A stretch of 64,000 nt of DNA. Source: Verrucomicrobiota bacterium JB023 (GTDB lineage Bacteria > Verrucomicrobiota > Verrucomicrobiia > Verrucomicrobiales > Akkermansiaceae). Shown in pieces: positions 1 to 9,800 of this stretch; positions within the stretch are counted from its first letter, which is position 1, and each line of letters opens with the position of its first letter. The position numbers and the translations under genes were made by a program. Under the pieces are notes generated by a model. That model was not told the DNA's origin, made no database searches, and worked only from the letters and a program-made list of their open reading frames with translations. Where the stretch lies: NCBI GenBank assembly GCA_030673895.1, contig JAUTCR010000017.1, positions 62,001-126,000 of the forward strand, in the 5' to 3' direction.

Positions 1-1919
1 TCACCAATGCTCCCTTTCTCAACGGTGAAGAGACGATCGGGATGGGCGCCATCCACCTGCATCGGGAGGCCATCCTCTACGATCGGCAGCTGCTGGAGCG
101 AATTACAGTCCATAATCACCGCAATCTGGCGCTCACCCTCCGGCTGCGCCTGGAGTGGGACGCTGACTTCTCCGATTTGTTCGGAATCCGCGGAGTTGAT
201 AACCAGAACACCGGTCAGATTCTGAAAAGCAAGGAGCCTCGACTCGTTAGCTACCGGGGTGCCGACCAAATCGAACGGGCCACCCGTCTTGCTGTGCATG
301 GTGACGTCGAGGTCGACTACCGACGCGGCGCGGCATTGATAGAGATCGCACTGGAGCCCGGCGAGGAGTCGGTCTTCGTCATCACCGCCACCTGCTGTCT
401 CTCCGCCCCTTCGGAGGAATCCGCCTGCGAGCCCAGGGAGATCTCCTTTGGAGAAGCGCGCAAGGCGGCGAAACAATGGGCCAGCGAATTCACCGCTGCG
501 ACCGCCCGCCTGCAAACACCCCGCGACCGCTTCCAGAAGTGGATGGATCAATCGTGGGCAGACCTCCGCATGCTCACCACGGAGACGCCTTGGGGACTCA
601 TCCCCTACGCGGGGGTGCCTTGGTTCTGCGCGCCCTTCGGTCGAGATTCGCTCCTGGCTGCCCGCCAGCTGCTCACCTTTGCTCCCGAGGTGGCCAAGGG
701 AACCCTCCGCTTCCTGGCCGCCCATCAGGCAGAAGAGTTCTGCGCCGAGACTGAAGCGGAACCCGGCAAGATCATCCACGAGATGCGGTCCGGCGAATAC
801 GTGAATCTCGGCCGGGTGCCCTATGGGCGCTACTATGGCTCCGTCGATTCGACTTCTCTCTTCGTCTGGCTCCTCTCGGAGACTATTGCCCGCACCGCAG
901 ACCAAGATCTCCTGATCGAGCTTGAACCCGCGCTGGAGGCTGCGCTCAAGCATCTCTTCCGCGAGATGAATGGCGACTCCTTTATCTACTACGACAACCG
1001 TTCCAAATCCGGCCTCATCCACCAGGGGTGGAAGGACGCCGACGATGCCGTCTTTCACCAGGATGGAAGCGATGGAGAAGCACCCATCGCCCTCTGTGAA
1101 GTGCAGGCTTACACTTACGCTGCCCTACGAGGTGCGGCCAGGCTCTACCAGCTGTTAGAGAATCATGGCGAGGTCCGCCGCCTCGAGGCCACGGCAACCC
1201 GCCTGCAGGAGAGGTTCCTAAGCGAGTTTTGGCTCCCTGAGCTGGGCTCCCATGGATTTGCCGCATTAGCCCTCGACCGTAACGGTCCCTGCCGGGTGAT
1301 GTCTTCCAACGCCATCCATTCCCTTCTTTTCGGAATCTATCCCGATGATATCGCCAAGCAGCTCATCGAGAGCTATCGCTCCAGCGATTTGTTCTCCGGC
1401 TGGGGGGTCCGGACTGTCGCTCCGGATACGATTCGCTACAGCCCACTCTCCTACCACAATGGATCGGTATGGCCGCACGACTCGGCCCTCTGCATGGCCG
1501 GCCTCTCGCGCTTCGGCGAACAAGACGATGCAGCCCGCATCTTCGCCGCTCTCTTTGACGCCTCCGAGAACTTCGCCTTCCGGCTGCCCGAGCTGATGTC
1601 CGGCTACCTTCGGCGGACCCACGCCACCACGCCCATCCGCTACCCCAATGCCTGCTCCCCTCAGGCCTGGGCCGCCGGCTCGGTCTTCCTCATGCTGGAA
1701 GCAGCACTTGGCCTCGAGATTGATGCCGCTGGCTTGCGGGTGATTTTTCATCGGCCCTGGCTGCCCGAATGGATTGGCACTCTGCACATCCATGACCTGC
1801 CGGTCGGCCCCCATCGCGTCTCCTTCCAGCTCAAGCACCGCGCCTCTTCGCTGGATCTTTCTGTCCTGAGTGGCAGCGAACCCTCCCCCGTCTCCTTCGA
1901 AGTGCACAATCAACCCTAA
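1..1919 (+). CDS. Glycogen debranching enzyme-like amylo-alpha-1,6-glucosidase, 5'-truncated
   Basis: The reading frame is open from base 3, so the N-terminus lies outside the window and the ATG at 42 is internal. The 625 residues after that ATG show the end of an N-terminal beta-sandwich domain (to about residue 150), then an (alpha/alpha)6-type catalytic region with the family-like blocks WFCAPFGRDSLLAARQ, HQGWKDADDAVFHQDG and YHNGSVWPHDSA. This is the architecture of bacterial amylo-alpha-1,6-glucosidase/GDE_N_bis proteins, which act on alpha-1,6 branch points or related alpha-glucosides in the cytoplasm. The stop lies 7 bases before the GH1 beta-glucosidase start, so the two are probably one operon for glucan use. 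Family assignment is firm; the exact substrate is inferred. Confidence 0.85.
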   Translation, partial: TNAPFLNGEETIGMGAIHLHREAILYDRQLLERITVHNHRNLALTLRLRLEWDADFSDLFGIRGVDNQNTGQILKSKEPRLVSYRGADQIERATRLAVHGDVEVDYRRGAALIEIALEPGEESVFVITATCCLSAPSEESACEPREISFGEARKAAKQWASEFTAATARLQTPRDRFQKWMDQSWADLRMLTTETPWGLIPYAGVPWFCAPFGRDSLLAARQLLTFAPEVAKGTLRFLAAHQAEEFCAETEAEPGKIIHEMRSGEYVNLGRVPYGRYYGSVDSTSLFVWLLSETIARTADQDLLIELEPALEAALKHLFREMNGDSFIYYDNRSKSGLIHQGWKDADDAVFHQDGSDGEAPIALCEVQAYTYAALRGAARLYQLLENHGEVRRLEATATRLQERFLSEFWLPELGSHGFAALALDRNGPCRVMSSNAIHSLLFGIYPDDIAKQLIESYRSSDLFSGWGVRTVAPDTIRYSPLSYHNGSVWPHDSALCMAGLSRFGEQDDAARIFAALFDASENFAFRLPELMSGYLRRTHATTPIRYPNACSPQAWAAGSVFLMLEAALGLEIDAAGLRVIFHRPWLPEWIGTLHIHDLPVGPHRVSFQLKHRASSLDLSVLSGSEPSPVSFEVHNQP

Positions 1920-1926
1920 CTAGTCA

Positions 1927-3327
1927 ATGCATCCAAACCCTACCACCTACGATCCCGAGCCTCCGACCTTACCCGAGGGCTTCCTCCTCGGGATCGCCGA
2001 CAGCGACCTCCAAGTGATTGGCGAAGACCATTGCCTGGAGAAAGAAGGCTCGCAGCGGACGATGTGGTATCGCTTCGCCGAGCAATCCGGTCGTGTCTTT
2101 CAGGATGCCACCCCGGGCGTCGGTGTGGACCGCTACCACCGGTGGGAGGAAGATGCCGAGTTGATCGCCCATTTGGGCTTCCGGCATTACCGCACGTCCC
2201 TCTCCTGGTCCCGTATCTTGACGGAAGAGGGCGAGATAAATGCAAAGGCGGTGGCGTGGTATCGCCGCTACTTCGAAGCCTTGCGCGCGAAGGGCATCAA
2301 GGTCTATGCCACCCTGTATCATTGGGAGCTTCCGGACTACCTCAGCCAACGGGGTGGCTGGAAGAATCGCGCGACGGCCGAAGCCTTCGTGCAGCACGCC
2401 GAGGCTTGCACCAGGGAACTTGGCGATTTGGTGGAAGAAATTTTCATCCTCAATGAGCCGTGGTGCGCTGCTCACAACAGCTACTTCCACGGCACCCATG
2501 CCCCGGGTGAGGGCAATCTGCGTGACACCCTCATCGCGTCCCACCACCTGCTCTTAGCCCAAGCCATGGCCTTCGAGCGTATCAAGGAGATCGCGCCCTC
2601 GCTGCCTGTTGGGACCGTCCTCAATGTCGAGCCTTCCTTCCCCGCCACCGATGAGAACAAGGACTTTACCGCCGCCCGACTAGCTGACCAATTTTTCAAC
2701 GGTTGGTTCCTCGATCCAATATATCGGGGACAGTATCCCGAGGAGCTAGCCGACCGCTACGGAGCGAAGATGCCAGACTTCTCCTCCGAAGATATGAGCC
2801 GGATCCAGATCGGAGCCTCTCTTTCCACGATGGGTCTGAACTACTATACGAGCAAGAATGTGCAGGGATGCGATTTCTCCCCCCTTGGCTACATTCCGGC
2901 CCGGGAGATCGATGAGGAGATCAATGGCTTGGGATGGAGCGTCTTCGTCCCTCCCGTTTACCCGCCGGGATTACAGCTCGGTCTGATCGACTTCCACCGT
3001 CGCTACGAAAAGGACGGGATGAATCGGATCATGATCACCGAGAATGGCTTCGCCGGGCATGGAACCCGGGATGGCTCCATCGAGCCTCTCGACGACCCGC
3101 GCCGCATTCGCTATCATCAGGAGCACCTCAAGCAGATCCTCGCTGCCCGCGAGGCCGGGGTTCCGGTGGAAGGCTACTTCGCCTGGACTCTGTTAGACAA
3201 CTACGAGTGGGCCGAGGGGTACCGTCCGGAATCCTGCTTCGGCCTTGTCCACGTCGACCGACAATCGCTTGCCCGGACCCTGAAGGCATCCGCTAAGTGG
3301 TTCCAGCGATTGAATCAGGCTACGTGA
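1927..3327 (+). CDS. GH1 family beta-glucosidase
   Basis: A 466-residue protein of the usual GH1 length with no signal peptide, hence probably cytoplasmic. The acid/base motif NEPW places the catalytic Glu at residue 177, and ITENG places the nucleophile Glu at residue 372. The substrate-site block TLYHWELP and a C-terminal WTLLDNYEWAEGY also match GH1 retaining beta-glucosidases/beta-galactosidases. It starts 7 bases after the debranching-enzyme stop, so it is likely co-transcribed and supplies glucose from beta-glucosides. No Shine-Dalgarno site is seen. Substrate range (gluco, galacto or fuco) cannot be read from the sequence. Confidence 0.95.
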   Translation: MHPNPTTYDPEPPTLPEGFLLGIADSDLQVIGEDHCLEKEGSQRTMWYRFAEQSGRVFQDATPGVGVDRYHRWEEDAELIAHLGFRHYRTSLSWSRILTEEGEINAKAVAWYRRYFEALRAKGIKVYATLYHWELPDYLSQRGGWKNRATAEAFVQHAEACTRELGDLVEEIFILNEPWCAAHNSYFHGTHAPGEGNLRDTLIASHHLLLAQAMAFERIKEIAPSLPVGTVLNVEPSFPATDENKDFTAARLADQFFNGWFLDPIYRGQYPEELADRYGAKMPDFSSEDMSRIQIGASLSTMGLNYYTSKNVQGCDFSPLGYIPAREIDEEINGLGWSVFVPPVYPPGLQLGLIDFHRRYEKDGMNRIMITENGFAGHGTRDGSIEPLDDPRRIRYHQEHLKQILAAREAGVPVEGYFAWTLLDNYEWAEGYRPESCFGLVHVDRQSLARTLKASAKWFQRLNQAT

Positions 3328-3356
3328 GGAACGGCTCCGGGGATAAGGTCCCACGT

Positions 3357-3842
3357 TTACTCCGGCATCAGCAACATGGCGCTGGCCAGCGCGGCGATCC
3401 CTTCCTTCCGGCCGACAAAGCCCATGGTCTCATTCGTGGTGGCCTTGATGCCCACGCGCTGGGGTGCGATTCCGAGAGCCTCGGCGAGCTTCTCCTTCAT
3501 TGCCGCGACGTGCGGCATGACCTTCGGGGCTTCGGCGATGAGCATGGCGTCGAGATTGCAAAGGCGTCCCCCTTGGCTCTTCACTTCTTCCACGGCCTTG
3601 GCCACGATCTTGAGGGAATCAATCCCCGCACAATCAGGATCTCCCGGCGGAAAGTAGTAGCCGATATCAGGAAGACCGGCTGCTCCGAGAATGGCATCAG
3701 CGATCGCGTGACAGAGAACGTCGGCATCGGAATGACCATCCAAGCCGTGGGTGTGGGGTATCTCGACGCCACCTAGAATGAGAGGGCGACCCTCCTTAAA
3801 TCGATGAACATCGTAGCCGATACCTGAGAGTGGAATATCCAT
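3357..3842 (-). CDS. ispF: 2-C-methyl-D-erythritol 2,4-cyclodiphosphate synthase
   Basis: A 161-residue protein matching IspF along its full length. This cytoplasmic homotrimer converts CDP-ME 2-phosphate to the cyclodiphosphate in the MEP isoprenoid pathway. The metal ligands are visible: Asp11 and His13 in GYDVHRF, and His45 in DADVLCHAI. The conserved C-terminal block KATTNETMGFVGRKEG is also present. It is convergent with the upstream GH1 gene, 29 bases away, and begins a minus-strand run with the next two genes. No other MEP pathway gene is nearby. Confidence 0.97.
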   Translation of the reverse strand: MDIPLSGIGYDVHRFKEGRPLILGGVEIPHTHGLDGHSDADVLCHAIADAILGAAGLPDIGYYFPPGDPDCAGIDSLKIVAKAVEEVKSQGGRLCNLDAMLIAEAPKVMPHVAAMKEKLAEALGIAPQRVGIKATTNETMGFVGRKEGIAALASAMLLMPE

Positions 3843-3899
3843 GAGTGTCTTTGAAAAATTTGACCTTAACCTGGCGCGGGCGTCGTGAACTCCCGTGCA

Positions 3900-4301
3900 C
3901 TAGCGGTTCAACCGAGCCTCGGTCAGGCGGTTGCTCTCGTCGACCAAAACCTCGAGGTAGTAGGAATCTTCCGAGGGTCCAAAGTCGAATTCAAGCCGGG
4001 CTCCGCCGTTGTCTTTCAACGCGATGTGGCGAAGCTTAAGTGAAGGAGCGGCATCCTCGTATGAATGACCTTGTTCGGCCAGAGCCGCCGAGACCCGGGC
4101 CGAACCCCGGGCGAGAAAATTTCGCCAGTTACTATTGAGGTCCGGGACCCGGCTATCGATCAAGGCCGTCCAAGCGGCGGGGTCTCCACTACATGGCTCG
4201 TAGTGGAAGCGGCCACGATTTTCGTTAATCGGCTCATAGCTGCCGGAGGTCCCGAGCTCCAGGGTTCCCAGGCTTTGGGTGACGAAAGATTCCGGTTTCA
4301 T
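3900..4301 (-). CDS. Hypothetical protein, 133 aa
   Basis: I do not recognise this 133-residue soluble protein. It has no signal peptide or membrane segment. It sits between the phosphatase gene and ispF on the same strand with short gaps (41 and 57 bases), which supports a real gene in a small operon. The C-terminal half has alternating hydrophobic residues typical of a beta-sheet (for example LEFDFGPSEDSYYLEVLV). A plus-strand frame at 4065-4304 overlaps it but has no comparable context. Function unknown. Confidence 0.6.
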   Translation of the reverse strand: MKPESFVTQSLGTLELGTSGSYEPINENRGRFHYEPCSGDPAAWTALIDSRVPDLNSNWRNFLARGSARVSAALAEQGHSYEDAAPSLKLRHIALKDNGGARLEFDFGPSEDSYYLEVLVDESNRLTEARLNR

Positions 4302-4342
4302 TGACAGGATGATTGTTTGGGGTCGTTCTCCGGCTCGGGGTT

Positions 4343-5092
4343 TCAGAGCACCTCGTCGATGGGGATTTTTCCATTCGTTGCCTTGATGGCATAGACCTCG
4401 GGCTCACCCTCGGGTGAGGCTAGCTCGCAGGCTCCACCGGCTAGTTCCAGGATGAGCTTACCCGCGGCAATGTCCCAGAGGGAGATGCGGCTTTCAACAT
4501 AAGCCTCCAAGCGTCCGCACGCCACGTAGACCATCGCCAAGGCGGCGCTGCCCATCATGCGCATCTTGCGGCACCGCAATGAGGCTTTGCGAAAGCGCTC
4601 CAGCCCCACTTCCAAGGCTTTCTCATCCTTACCGCAGCCGATGAAGACGATGGATGTTTCCAACGTTTTGCGGGGACTGACTGAGATGGGCTTGCCATTG
4701 AGCAAGGCTTGGCCACCTTTCTCACCCGTCCAGAGTTCGTCAGTCATGGGGTCATAGACGACACCTACGAGCAGTTCATCACCCTGCCGCAGGGCAATGG
4801 AGACGCAGAAGTGGGGAATGCCGTGGAAGAAGTTCACGGTGCCGTCAATCGGATCGACAATCCACTGAAAGTCGGAATCCTGATTCCCGCCGATGCCCTC
4901 TTCACCAAAGAGGGCGTGGTCGGGCCAGTCTTTGCGGATTCGAGCGAAGATGCGCTCTTGGGTCAGACGATCCATCTCCAGCTTCAGGTCGTGGTGCTCG
5001 ACGGCGTCCACATTCTTATCAGCGTGGAAATTCTCCCGAAGCATGGCCCCGGCTTCTTTCGCGGCCTCAATCGCCGTTTCCAAATAGCTCAC
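4343..5092 (-). CDS. Inositol monophosphatase family protein (SuhB-like)
   Basis: A 249-residue protein with the full IMPase signature. FGEEG carries the metal-binding Glu pair (64/65), WIVDPIDGTVNF supplies Asp80 and Asp83, and SLWDIAAG gives Asp207. The family hydrolyses inositol-1-phosphate and related sugar or nucleotide phosphates using Mg2+ in the cytoplasm. Length is normal and no signal peptide is present. It is divergent from the L,D-transpeptidase gene across a 135-base region that should hold both promoters. Whether it acts as SuhB, a histidinol-phosphatase or a 3',5'-bisphosphate nucleotidase is not decidable here. Confidence 0.93.
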   Translation of the reverse strand: MSYLETAIEAAKEAGAMLRENFHADKNVDAVEHHDLKLEMDRLTQERIFARIRKDWPDHALFGEEGIGGNQDSDFQWIVDPIDGTVNFFHGIPHFCVSIALRQGDELLVGVVYDPMTDELWTGEKGGQALLNGKPISVSPRKTLETSIVFIGCGKDEKALEVGLERFRKASLRCRKMRMMGSAALAMVYVACGRLEAYVESRISLWDIAAGKLILELAGGACELASPEGEPEVYAIKATNGKIPIDEVL

Positions 5093-5227
5093 GCCCTCGT
5101 CTTAACATGGCTGCCGACAGGAGCAACTCCCCTCTGCCCGCCTTCCCTAATCAAAACTTCGCGACTCAATCTTTTTGGCTGGTTTTCTAGCATTTACAGG
5201 TTAGACGTTGTTTTCATTCACCGACGC

Positions 5228-5797
5228 ATGCTCTGCCGCTCGTTCACCCTTTTTCTTCTCCCGCTCCTCCTCTCTTGTGCTCGAAGCGTCTCTCCCAACG
5301 CTCAGTCTTCCTCCGGGGAAGCGCCACAATGGCAGCTGACCGAGTCCATCTATCAGGCTATGGAGCGGGGGAGCGGTCGCCTCGCGATCTCACTCGAAGA
5401 CCAAACTCTTCGCCTCTATGACCAGGCCGGGCGCCTTGCCCTCAGTAGCGATTGCTCCACTGGTATCCCCGGACATGAGACCCCGGCAGGCCGATATCGT
5501 ATCCTGGAGATGATTGTCGAAAAGCGCTCCAATCTCTATGGGAAGTATGTCGATAAGCATACTGGAGAAACCGTTGTCGCCAAAAGTTGGGAAGTGGATG
5601 GCCCCCCAGCCGGCACGAAATTCCAGGGAACTGCGATGCCTTACTGGATGAGGCTCACATGGGATGGCGTGGGTATTCATGTGGGAGCCTTTCCCCGTGG
5701 CTACCGTTCCAGTTTTGGGTGCATCCGCATGCCTGAAGCAGTTCAGCCCTTGGTCTATGCGAAGTGCCGCCTGGGCACCCGGGTGACGATTCACTAA
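5228..5797 (+). CDS. L,D-transpeptidase (YkuD domain) lipoprotein
   Basis: 189 residues from the ATG chosen because it opens a lipoprotein signal peptide with the lipobox LLLSC (Cys17). The open frame extends upstream to 4709, but that part overlaps the phosphatase gene and has no signal. The YkuD catalytic site is seen as His151 in GIHVGAFP and Cys165 in SSFGCIRM. Such enzymes form 3-3 cross-links in peptidoglycan or attach proteins to it, at the outer face of the inner membrane or the inner leaflet of the outer membrane. The only odd feature is its small size: no separate peptidoglycan-binding domain. Confidence 0.92.
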   Translation: MLCRSFTLFLLPLLLSCARSVSPNAQSSSGEAPQWQLTESIYQAMERGSGRLAISLEDQTLRLYDQAGRLALSSDCSTGIPGHETPAGRYRILEMIVEKRSNLYGKYVDKHTGETVVAKSWEVDGPPAGTKFQGTAMPYWMRLTWDGVGIHVGAFPRGYRSSFGCIRMPEAVQPLVYAKCRLGTRVTIH

Positions 5798-5951
5798 GTA
5801 GTAGTCTGTTAGATACCGTCATCGTAGTGTTTATCGCAGGGAGATGGAGCGCCTCCAATCATCGCAGATGACCCTATTTGTTAGATGATCACGACCCTGA
5901 ATTTTCCGATTACAAAATGGGTTCAATAAATTTGGCAGTATTCTGCACTGA

Positions 5952-5966
5952 TGGCATCCAGGTTGC
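5952..5966 (+). promoter_or_regulatory. Sigma-54-like -24/-12 element
   Basis: TGGCAT-N5-TTGCT fits the RpoN consensus TGGCAC-R-N4-TTGC with correct GG/GC spacing and two deviations (positions 6 and 7). The GC is only about 15 bases from the ATG at 5981, so transcription from it would give a nearly leaderless message. A weaker copy with spacing one base short lies at 5933-5946. Similar sites lie before two other exported-protein genes. Confidence 0.4.
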
Positions 5967-5980
5967 TTTGCCGCTAAAGC

Positions 5981-6667
5981 ATGATGAGGCCCGTCTTGCT
6001 GCTACTCCTTCTTATGATGGGGCTGGGTAGCGCCCAAGAGTCCACGCAAAAGGCGAGCGCCACCTTCTATTGCTTCCAGTATGCCAATGGCTTGAAGGAT
6101 ATCTACGTCCCGACAGGTGAAGACCGTTTTCAAAAGTTAGAGCTCTCGACAGCCAATATGTTGGGGCCGGTATCCGTCCTTGTCCGGGACGGTGTCCTGA
6201 CGCTCCACGATTTCGTGGAGACGGAAGAGGGAGAACCAAGCTACCCCCGGATTGGCACCGCGAAGGTGAAAGACATCAAGCGACCTTTGGTCGTCCTTCT
6301 ACCCGGGTCGGAGGAAAGCACAAGTCGCTATGGCAGCCTGATTATCGACCGCAGCGAGACCCAATTTCCCCAAGGGAGCATTCAATTTATCAATCTTACC
6401 CAGCATCGCATCAGAGCACTCATTGGTGAGACCCGTCTGGCCTCCACGCCGGGGAGCGTGCGGAATATCAAACCGACTGCTCCGGCGGGAGAGATGATGA
6501 TCGTTCTCTTCGAATACGAAGTCGATTCCCGCTGGCGCTCAATGACGAAGACCCGGTGGGCGAGCCGACCCGATCGGCGAAGCATTCTTTGTGCATACAT
6601 CGACCCACGGGACAATCGGGCGAAGATGCGCTCCATCCCCGAGCGGGAAATACCCGTTTCCCAGTAA
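5981..6667 (+). CDS. Exported hypothetical protein, 228 aa
   Basis: The N-terminus is a clear signal peptide (poly-Leu core, cleavage likely after GLGSA, about residue 18). The rest is about 210 residues with no motif I recognise and two cysteines, predicted mostly beta. A second ATG directly follows the first (5981 and 5984). It precedes the Verru_Chthon A-like gene on the same strand by 154 bases, and both have RpoN-like sites upstream, suggesting a shared regulon. The product is probably periplasmic or surface-exposed. Function unknown. Confidence 0.8.
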   Translation: MMRPVLLLLLLMMGLGSAQESTQKASATFYCFQYANGLKDIYVPTGEDRFQKLELSTANMLGPVSVLVRDGVLTLHDFVETEEGEPSYPRIGTAKVKDIKRPLVVLLPGSEESTSRYGSLIIDRSETQFPQGSIQFINLTQHRIRALIGETRLASTPGSVRNIKPTAPAGEMMIVLFEYEVDSRWRSMTKTRWASRPDRRSILCAYIDPRDNRAKMRSIPEREIPVSQ

Positions 6668-6690
6668 TTACTGCCGTTTCACCTAAAAAC

Positions 6691-6705
6691 TGGCATACTT
6701 ACTGC
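6691..6705 (+). promoter_or_regulatory. Sigma-54-like -24/-12 element
   Basis: TGGCATACTTACTGC matches TGGCAC-R-N4-TTGC at 13 of 15 positions, with exact GG/GC spacing. It lies about 117 bases before the ATG of the Verru_Chthon A-like gene, in a 154-base gap without other signals. An activator binding site cannot be identified. Confidence 0.4.
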
Positions 6706-6821
6706 CTGCAAAGGTCAAAATCGGAGTTTCACAACGAACCTGGTGTTGGGCATTTCCGACACTCATTTCACGAAGAAGGGCTTTACTTTGTAAACCCTCA
6801 GAACGTGCTGTCATCCTCATT

Positions 6822-9800
6822 ATGAAAAGCAAACTGGACATCTCTCCCTCGCCAAAAGGAGGATTCTCTTTGGTCGCAACCGTCACCTTGATGGTTTTGC
6901 TCGCAATGATTGCGATCGGTCTGCTCAGTCTTTCAGCCGTCACGGTTCGCAGCTCCGGCCACGGCATTCTTCATCAAGAGGCCCGTGCCAACGCGCGCCT
7001 CTCCCTCCAGCTGGCTATCGCGGAACTACAACGCCTCACCGGACCCGACCAAAGGGTCACTGCGAATGCCAGCATCTTATCGGAGAACGAGGACACTCCG
7101 AGCACCAACCACATCACCGGGGTTTGGAAAAGTTGGGCATGGGACCTTGATGATGAACCTCAAAACTACGAGGAGCGCAAGGAGGAGGACTTCCTCGGCT
7201 GGCTGACCTCACAACCGGAACGAACGTCCGGCGAAGCCCCCGTGCTCGATCTCCCCTATCTGCCGGAAGACGCCGTCACCTTGGTCGGCAGAGGCACGGT
7301 CCCTGCGGAGAAGGATGAGGTGCGCGCTGCCCGTATCGAGCTGGGAGAGGGTGAGGGCAGCATTGCCTGGACCGTTCTCGACCAAGGGCAGAAGGCCTCG
7401 GTCCTCTTGGACAATGAGCTGGAATCCGACGTCCTCTCCGATCGCCTCGCCGCACTCACTGCTCCAGCCGAGCCCGGCTATCGCTCGGTCCGCTCCGAGG
7501 GAAGGAACTGGAACGCCCTCGCCAACGATTCCGAGAGAAGGATGAAATACATCTCCACCCGCCAGCTGGAGATCGGTGGCCTGGAGCCGGACTCCCCTTA
7601 CTTTCACGATCTGGCACCTCTTCATCTCGGCCTTCCCATCGATGTCGTGCAGGGAGGTTTCGCCAAGGATCTCAGCCTCTTATTAGAGAAGGAGACGCTG
7701 CCCATCGATTATCAGCGCCGCTTTCTTTATAGCGAGGCCCAGCAACCGCTGGCCAATCCACCAAACCGCTTCAGCGGAGCCAACGTGATGCCCGCCCCGG
7801 ACCCACTCTGGTCCATTCTTCACTCCCACTACCGTCTCTACAAGGAGGTGCAGGATCCGGCTACCCGCCCGGTCATCGACGTGGCTGTCGACGAGCGGCC
7901 CGCCGCCGGCCTGCCCCCCGCCCGCACGATGTTCTCCACCGCCTTCAGCCAGCAGCAGATTGCTCCCGTCATTGCCAATGCCCAGTTCATCTTCAGTCTG
8001 GGCTTTGGGAAGTCGCCCATCCAGGCGAAAGGCGGCCAGCAGCCCGGACAGAATGACGGCGAGGACTGGGTGGCCTGGCTCATCACCGATCCCGTCATCA
8101 CGCTCTGGAATCCATATAACGTCAATCTGCGCTTCGAGGAGGCGCAGATCGATCTCTACCGCGTCCCCCTCGCCTTCCAGATTTTTCGCAATGGGCAAAC
8201 CTTCGGCGCACCCACCCTCTTCTCGAACTCTTATCTTCCCGGCGATTTCGCCACTGCCAAAGGGAAATACTATCGGCTGAATATGAAGCCGCCCCTTGAT
8301 GAGGATGGCAATGAGGAGGACGAGGTGATCATGAAGCCGGGCGAGCATCTGGTCTTCACCGCCCACAATCACATTCCCCACTACCTCGGGGCCTACTATA
8401 AGACTGGTGCCGACCTGCGGCCCGGTTGGCACGCTCCTGCCGGAACTAATTCCGACCCGAATGTCGGCGGATTCTCCAGCCTCAATCTCCTGGTCAATAG
8501 CACGGGCAATGACTCCGGCACGATCAATGGAGCCACCTCGCGCGTCATCCCGGTGAAGAGTGGCGACGCCATCCAGATCGCCGTTTCCACGCAACGCGAA
8601 GGGCGGAATACCGTCTCGGAGGCCGGGAATAAGGAAGTGACCTTCTATGCCGAATACTTCGTGAAGAATTCGTCCTCGGGCAGCACGCCCCTCTACGCCG
8701 GAGCCATCGAAGTGGACTATGCGGACGATGAAACCAGCCTCCTCGAATCCTATGAGAAGCGGGATCTGCCGACCATTATCGTCCCGCGCAATCTCTCGAC
8801 CCGCCAGGGCGACAGCATGAATCCGCCGCCCGCTCCAGCTTGTTCCACCAAGGAGCCCTTCCTCATCACCTCCACCCATCTTAAGACAACCAATGACTCC
8901 CGCGAGCCCTCCCGGGGCTGGCTCCACAATGCACCCACCAATCTCTACGCCTCCGCCGGTCTCGATCAGAGCGAGGACGAGACCCATCACCAGTATGAGT
9001 TCAAGTGGGAGCCCATGACGGACTGGAACAGCACCCCTACCGTCGAGATCGACCCGGTGGACCGGGGCTACGGAGCCTCAGGCATCTACGCCCAGACGGG
9101 TCGTGAGATCGCCCCCTTCGCCGGAGTGCCCCTCGCCCCCCTGCTGTCGCTCGCCCAGCTTCGCCACGCCCCGCTCAACGCGGGCGGCCAACTGCCCCTG
9201 CAAAGTCAGATTGTAGGCAATTCCTTCAGCTGCCCGCTCATCCCGCCAGCTGAATTCCGGACCCAGCCCGATAACCGTACCTTCCTCGATCACTCCTTCC
9301 TCGCGAATCAAACGCTCTTCGATTCCTACTTCTTTTCCGGCATCACGGATCAGATCGGCACCACCAACGGCCGGGCCCGCGATGCCGTCTCCGTCTTCCA
9401 GGACTTTCTCGCTGGTGAAGAAGGCCTCCCCAACCAGCGCTTCACCCCCCTCTTCCCTGACAATGCGGGAGACCTGAACGCAGTCGACCTGGTCACTCAG
9501 GACGAGGGCTACCTCGACATCGCCGCGCATCTGGGCATCAAAGGAGCCTTCAATATCAACTCAACTTCCGTCGCCGCATGGGAAGCGCTCATCGCCAGCC
9601 TCCAGCCCGACACCCCCAGCAATATCCTGACGGAGACCGGCGACCTCTCCGAGACCTACGGAGAGGGTATGCTGGGAACTCGCTTCATCCCCCCTCTGGA
9701 CGAACAACTCGATGGTACCACCGACCCCCTCCAGCACGACCAACTGATCTGGCAAGGCCATCGTCGTCTCGATGACTATCAGGTGACCGCGCTGGCCGAA

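Noticed and set aside
42-44. ATG at 42 as the true start of the debranching enzyme
   Set aside because: The frame is open from base 3 and the upstream codons (NAPFLNGEETIG) continue the N-terminal domain; the gene is cut by the window edge.
4709-5227. Upstream extension of the L,D-transpeptidase frame
   Set aside because: It overlaps the phosphatase gene and would bury the lipoprotein signal peptide; the ATG at 5228 is preferred.
5933-5946. Second RpoN-like site TGGCAG-N6-TGC
   Set aside because: The GG to GC spacing is one base short of the requirement.
7683-8990. 435-codon open frame antisense to the Verru_Chthon A-like gene
   Set aside because: Gly/Ile/Val/Glu-rich without signal or motif; the plus strand has a coherent exported protein.
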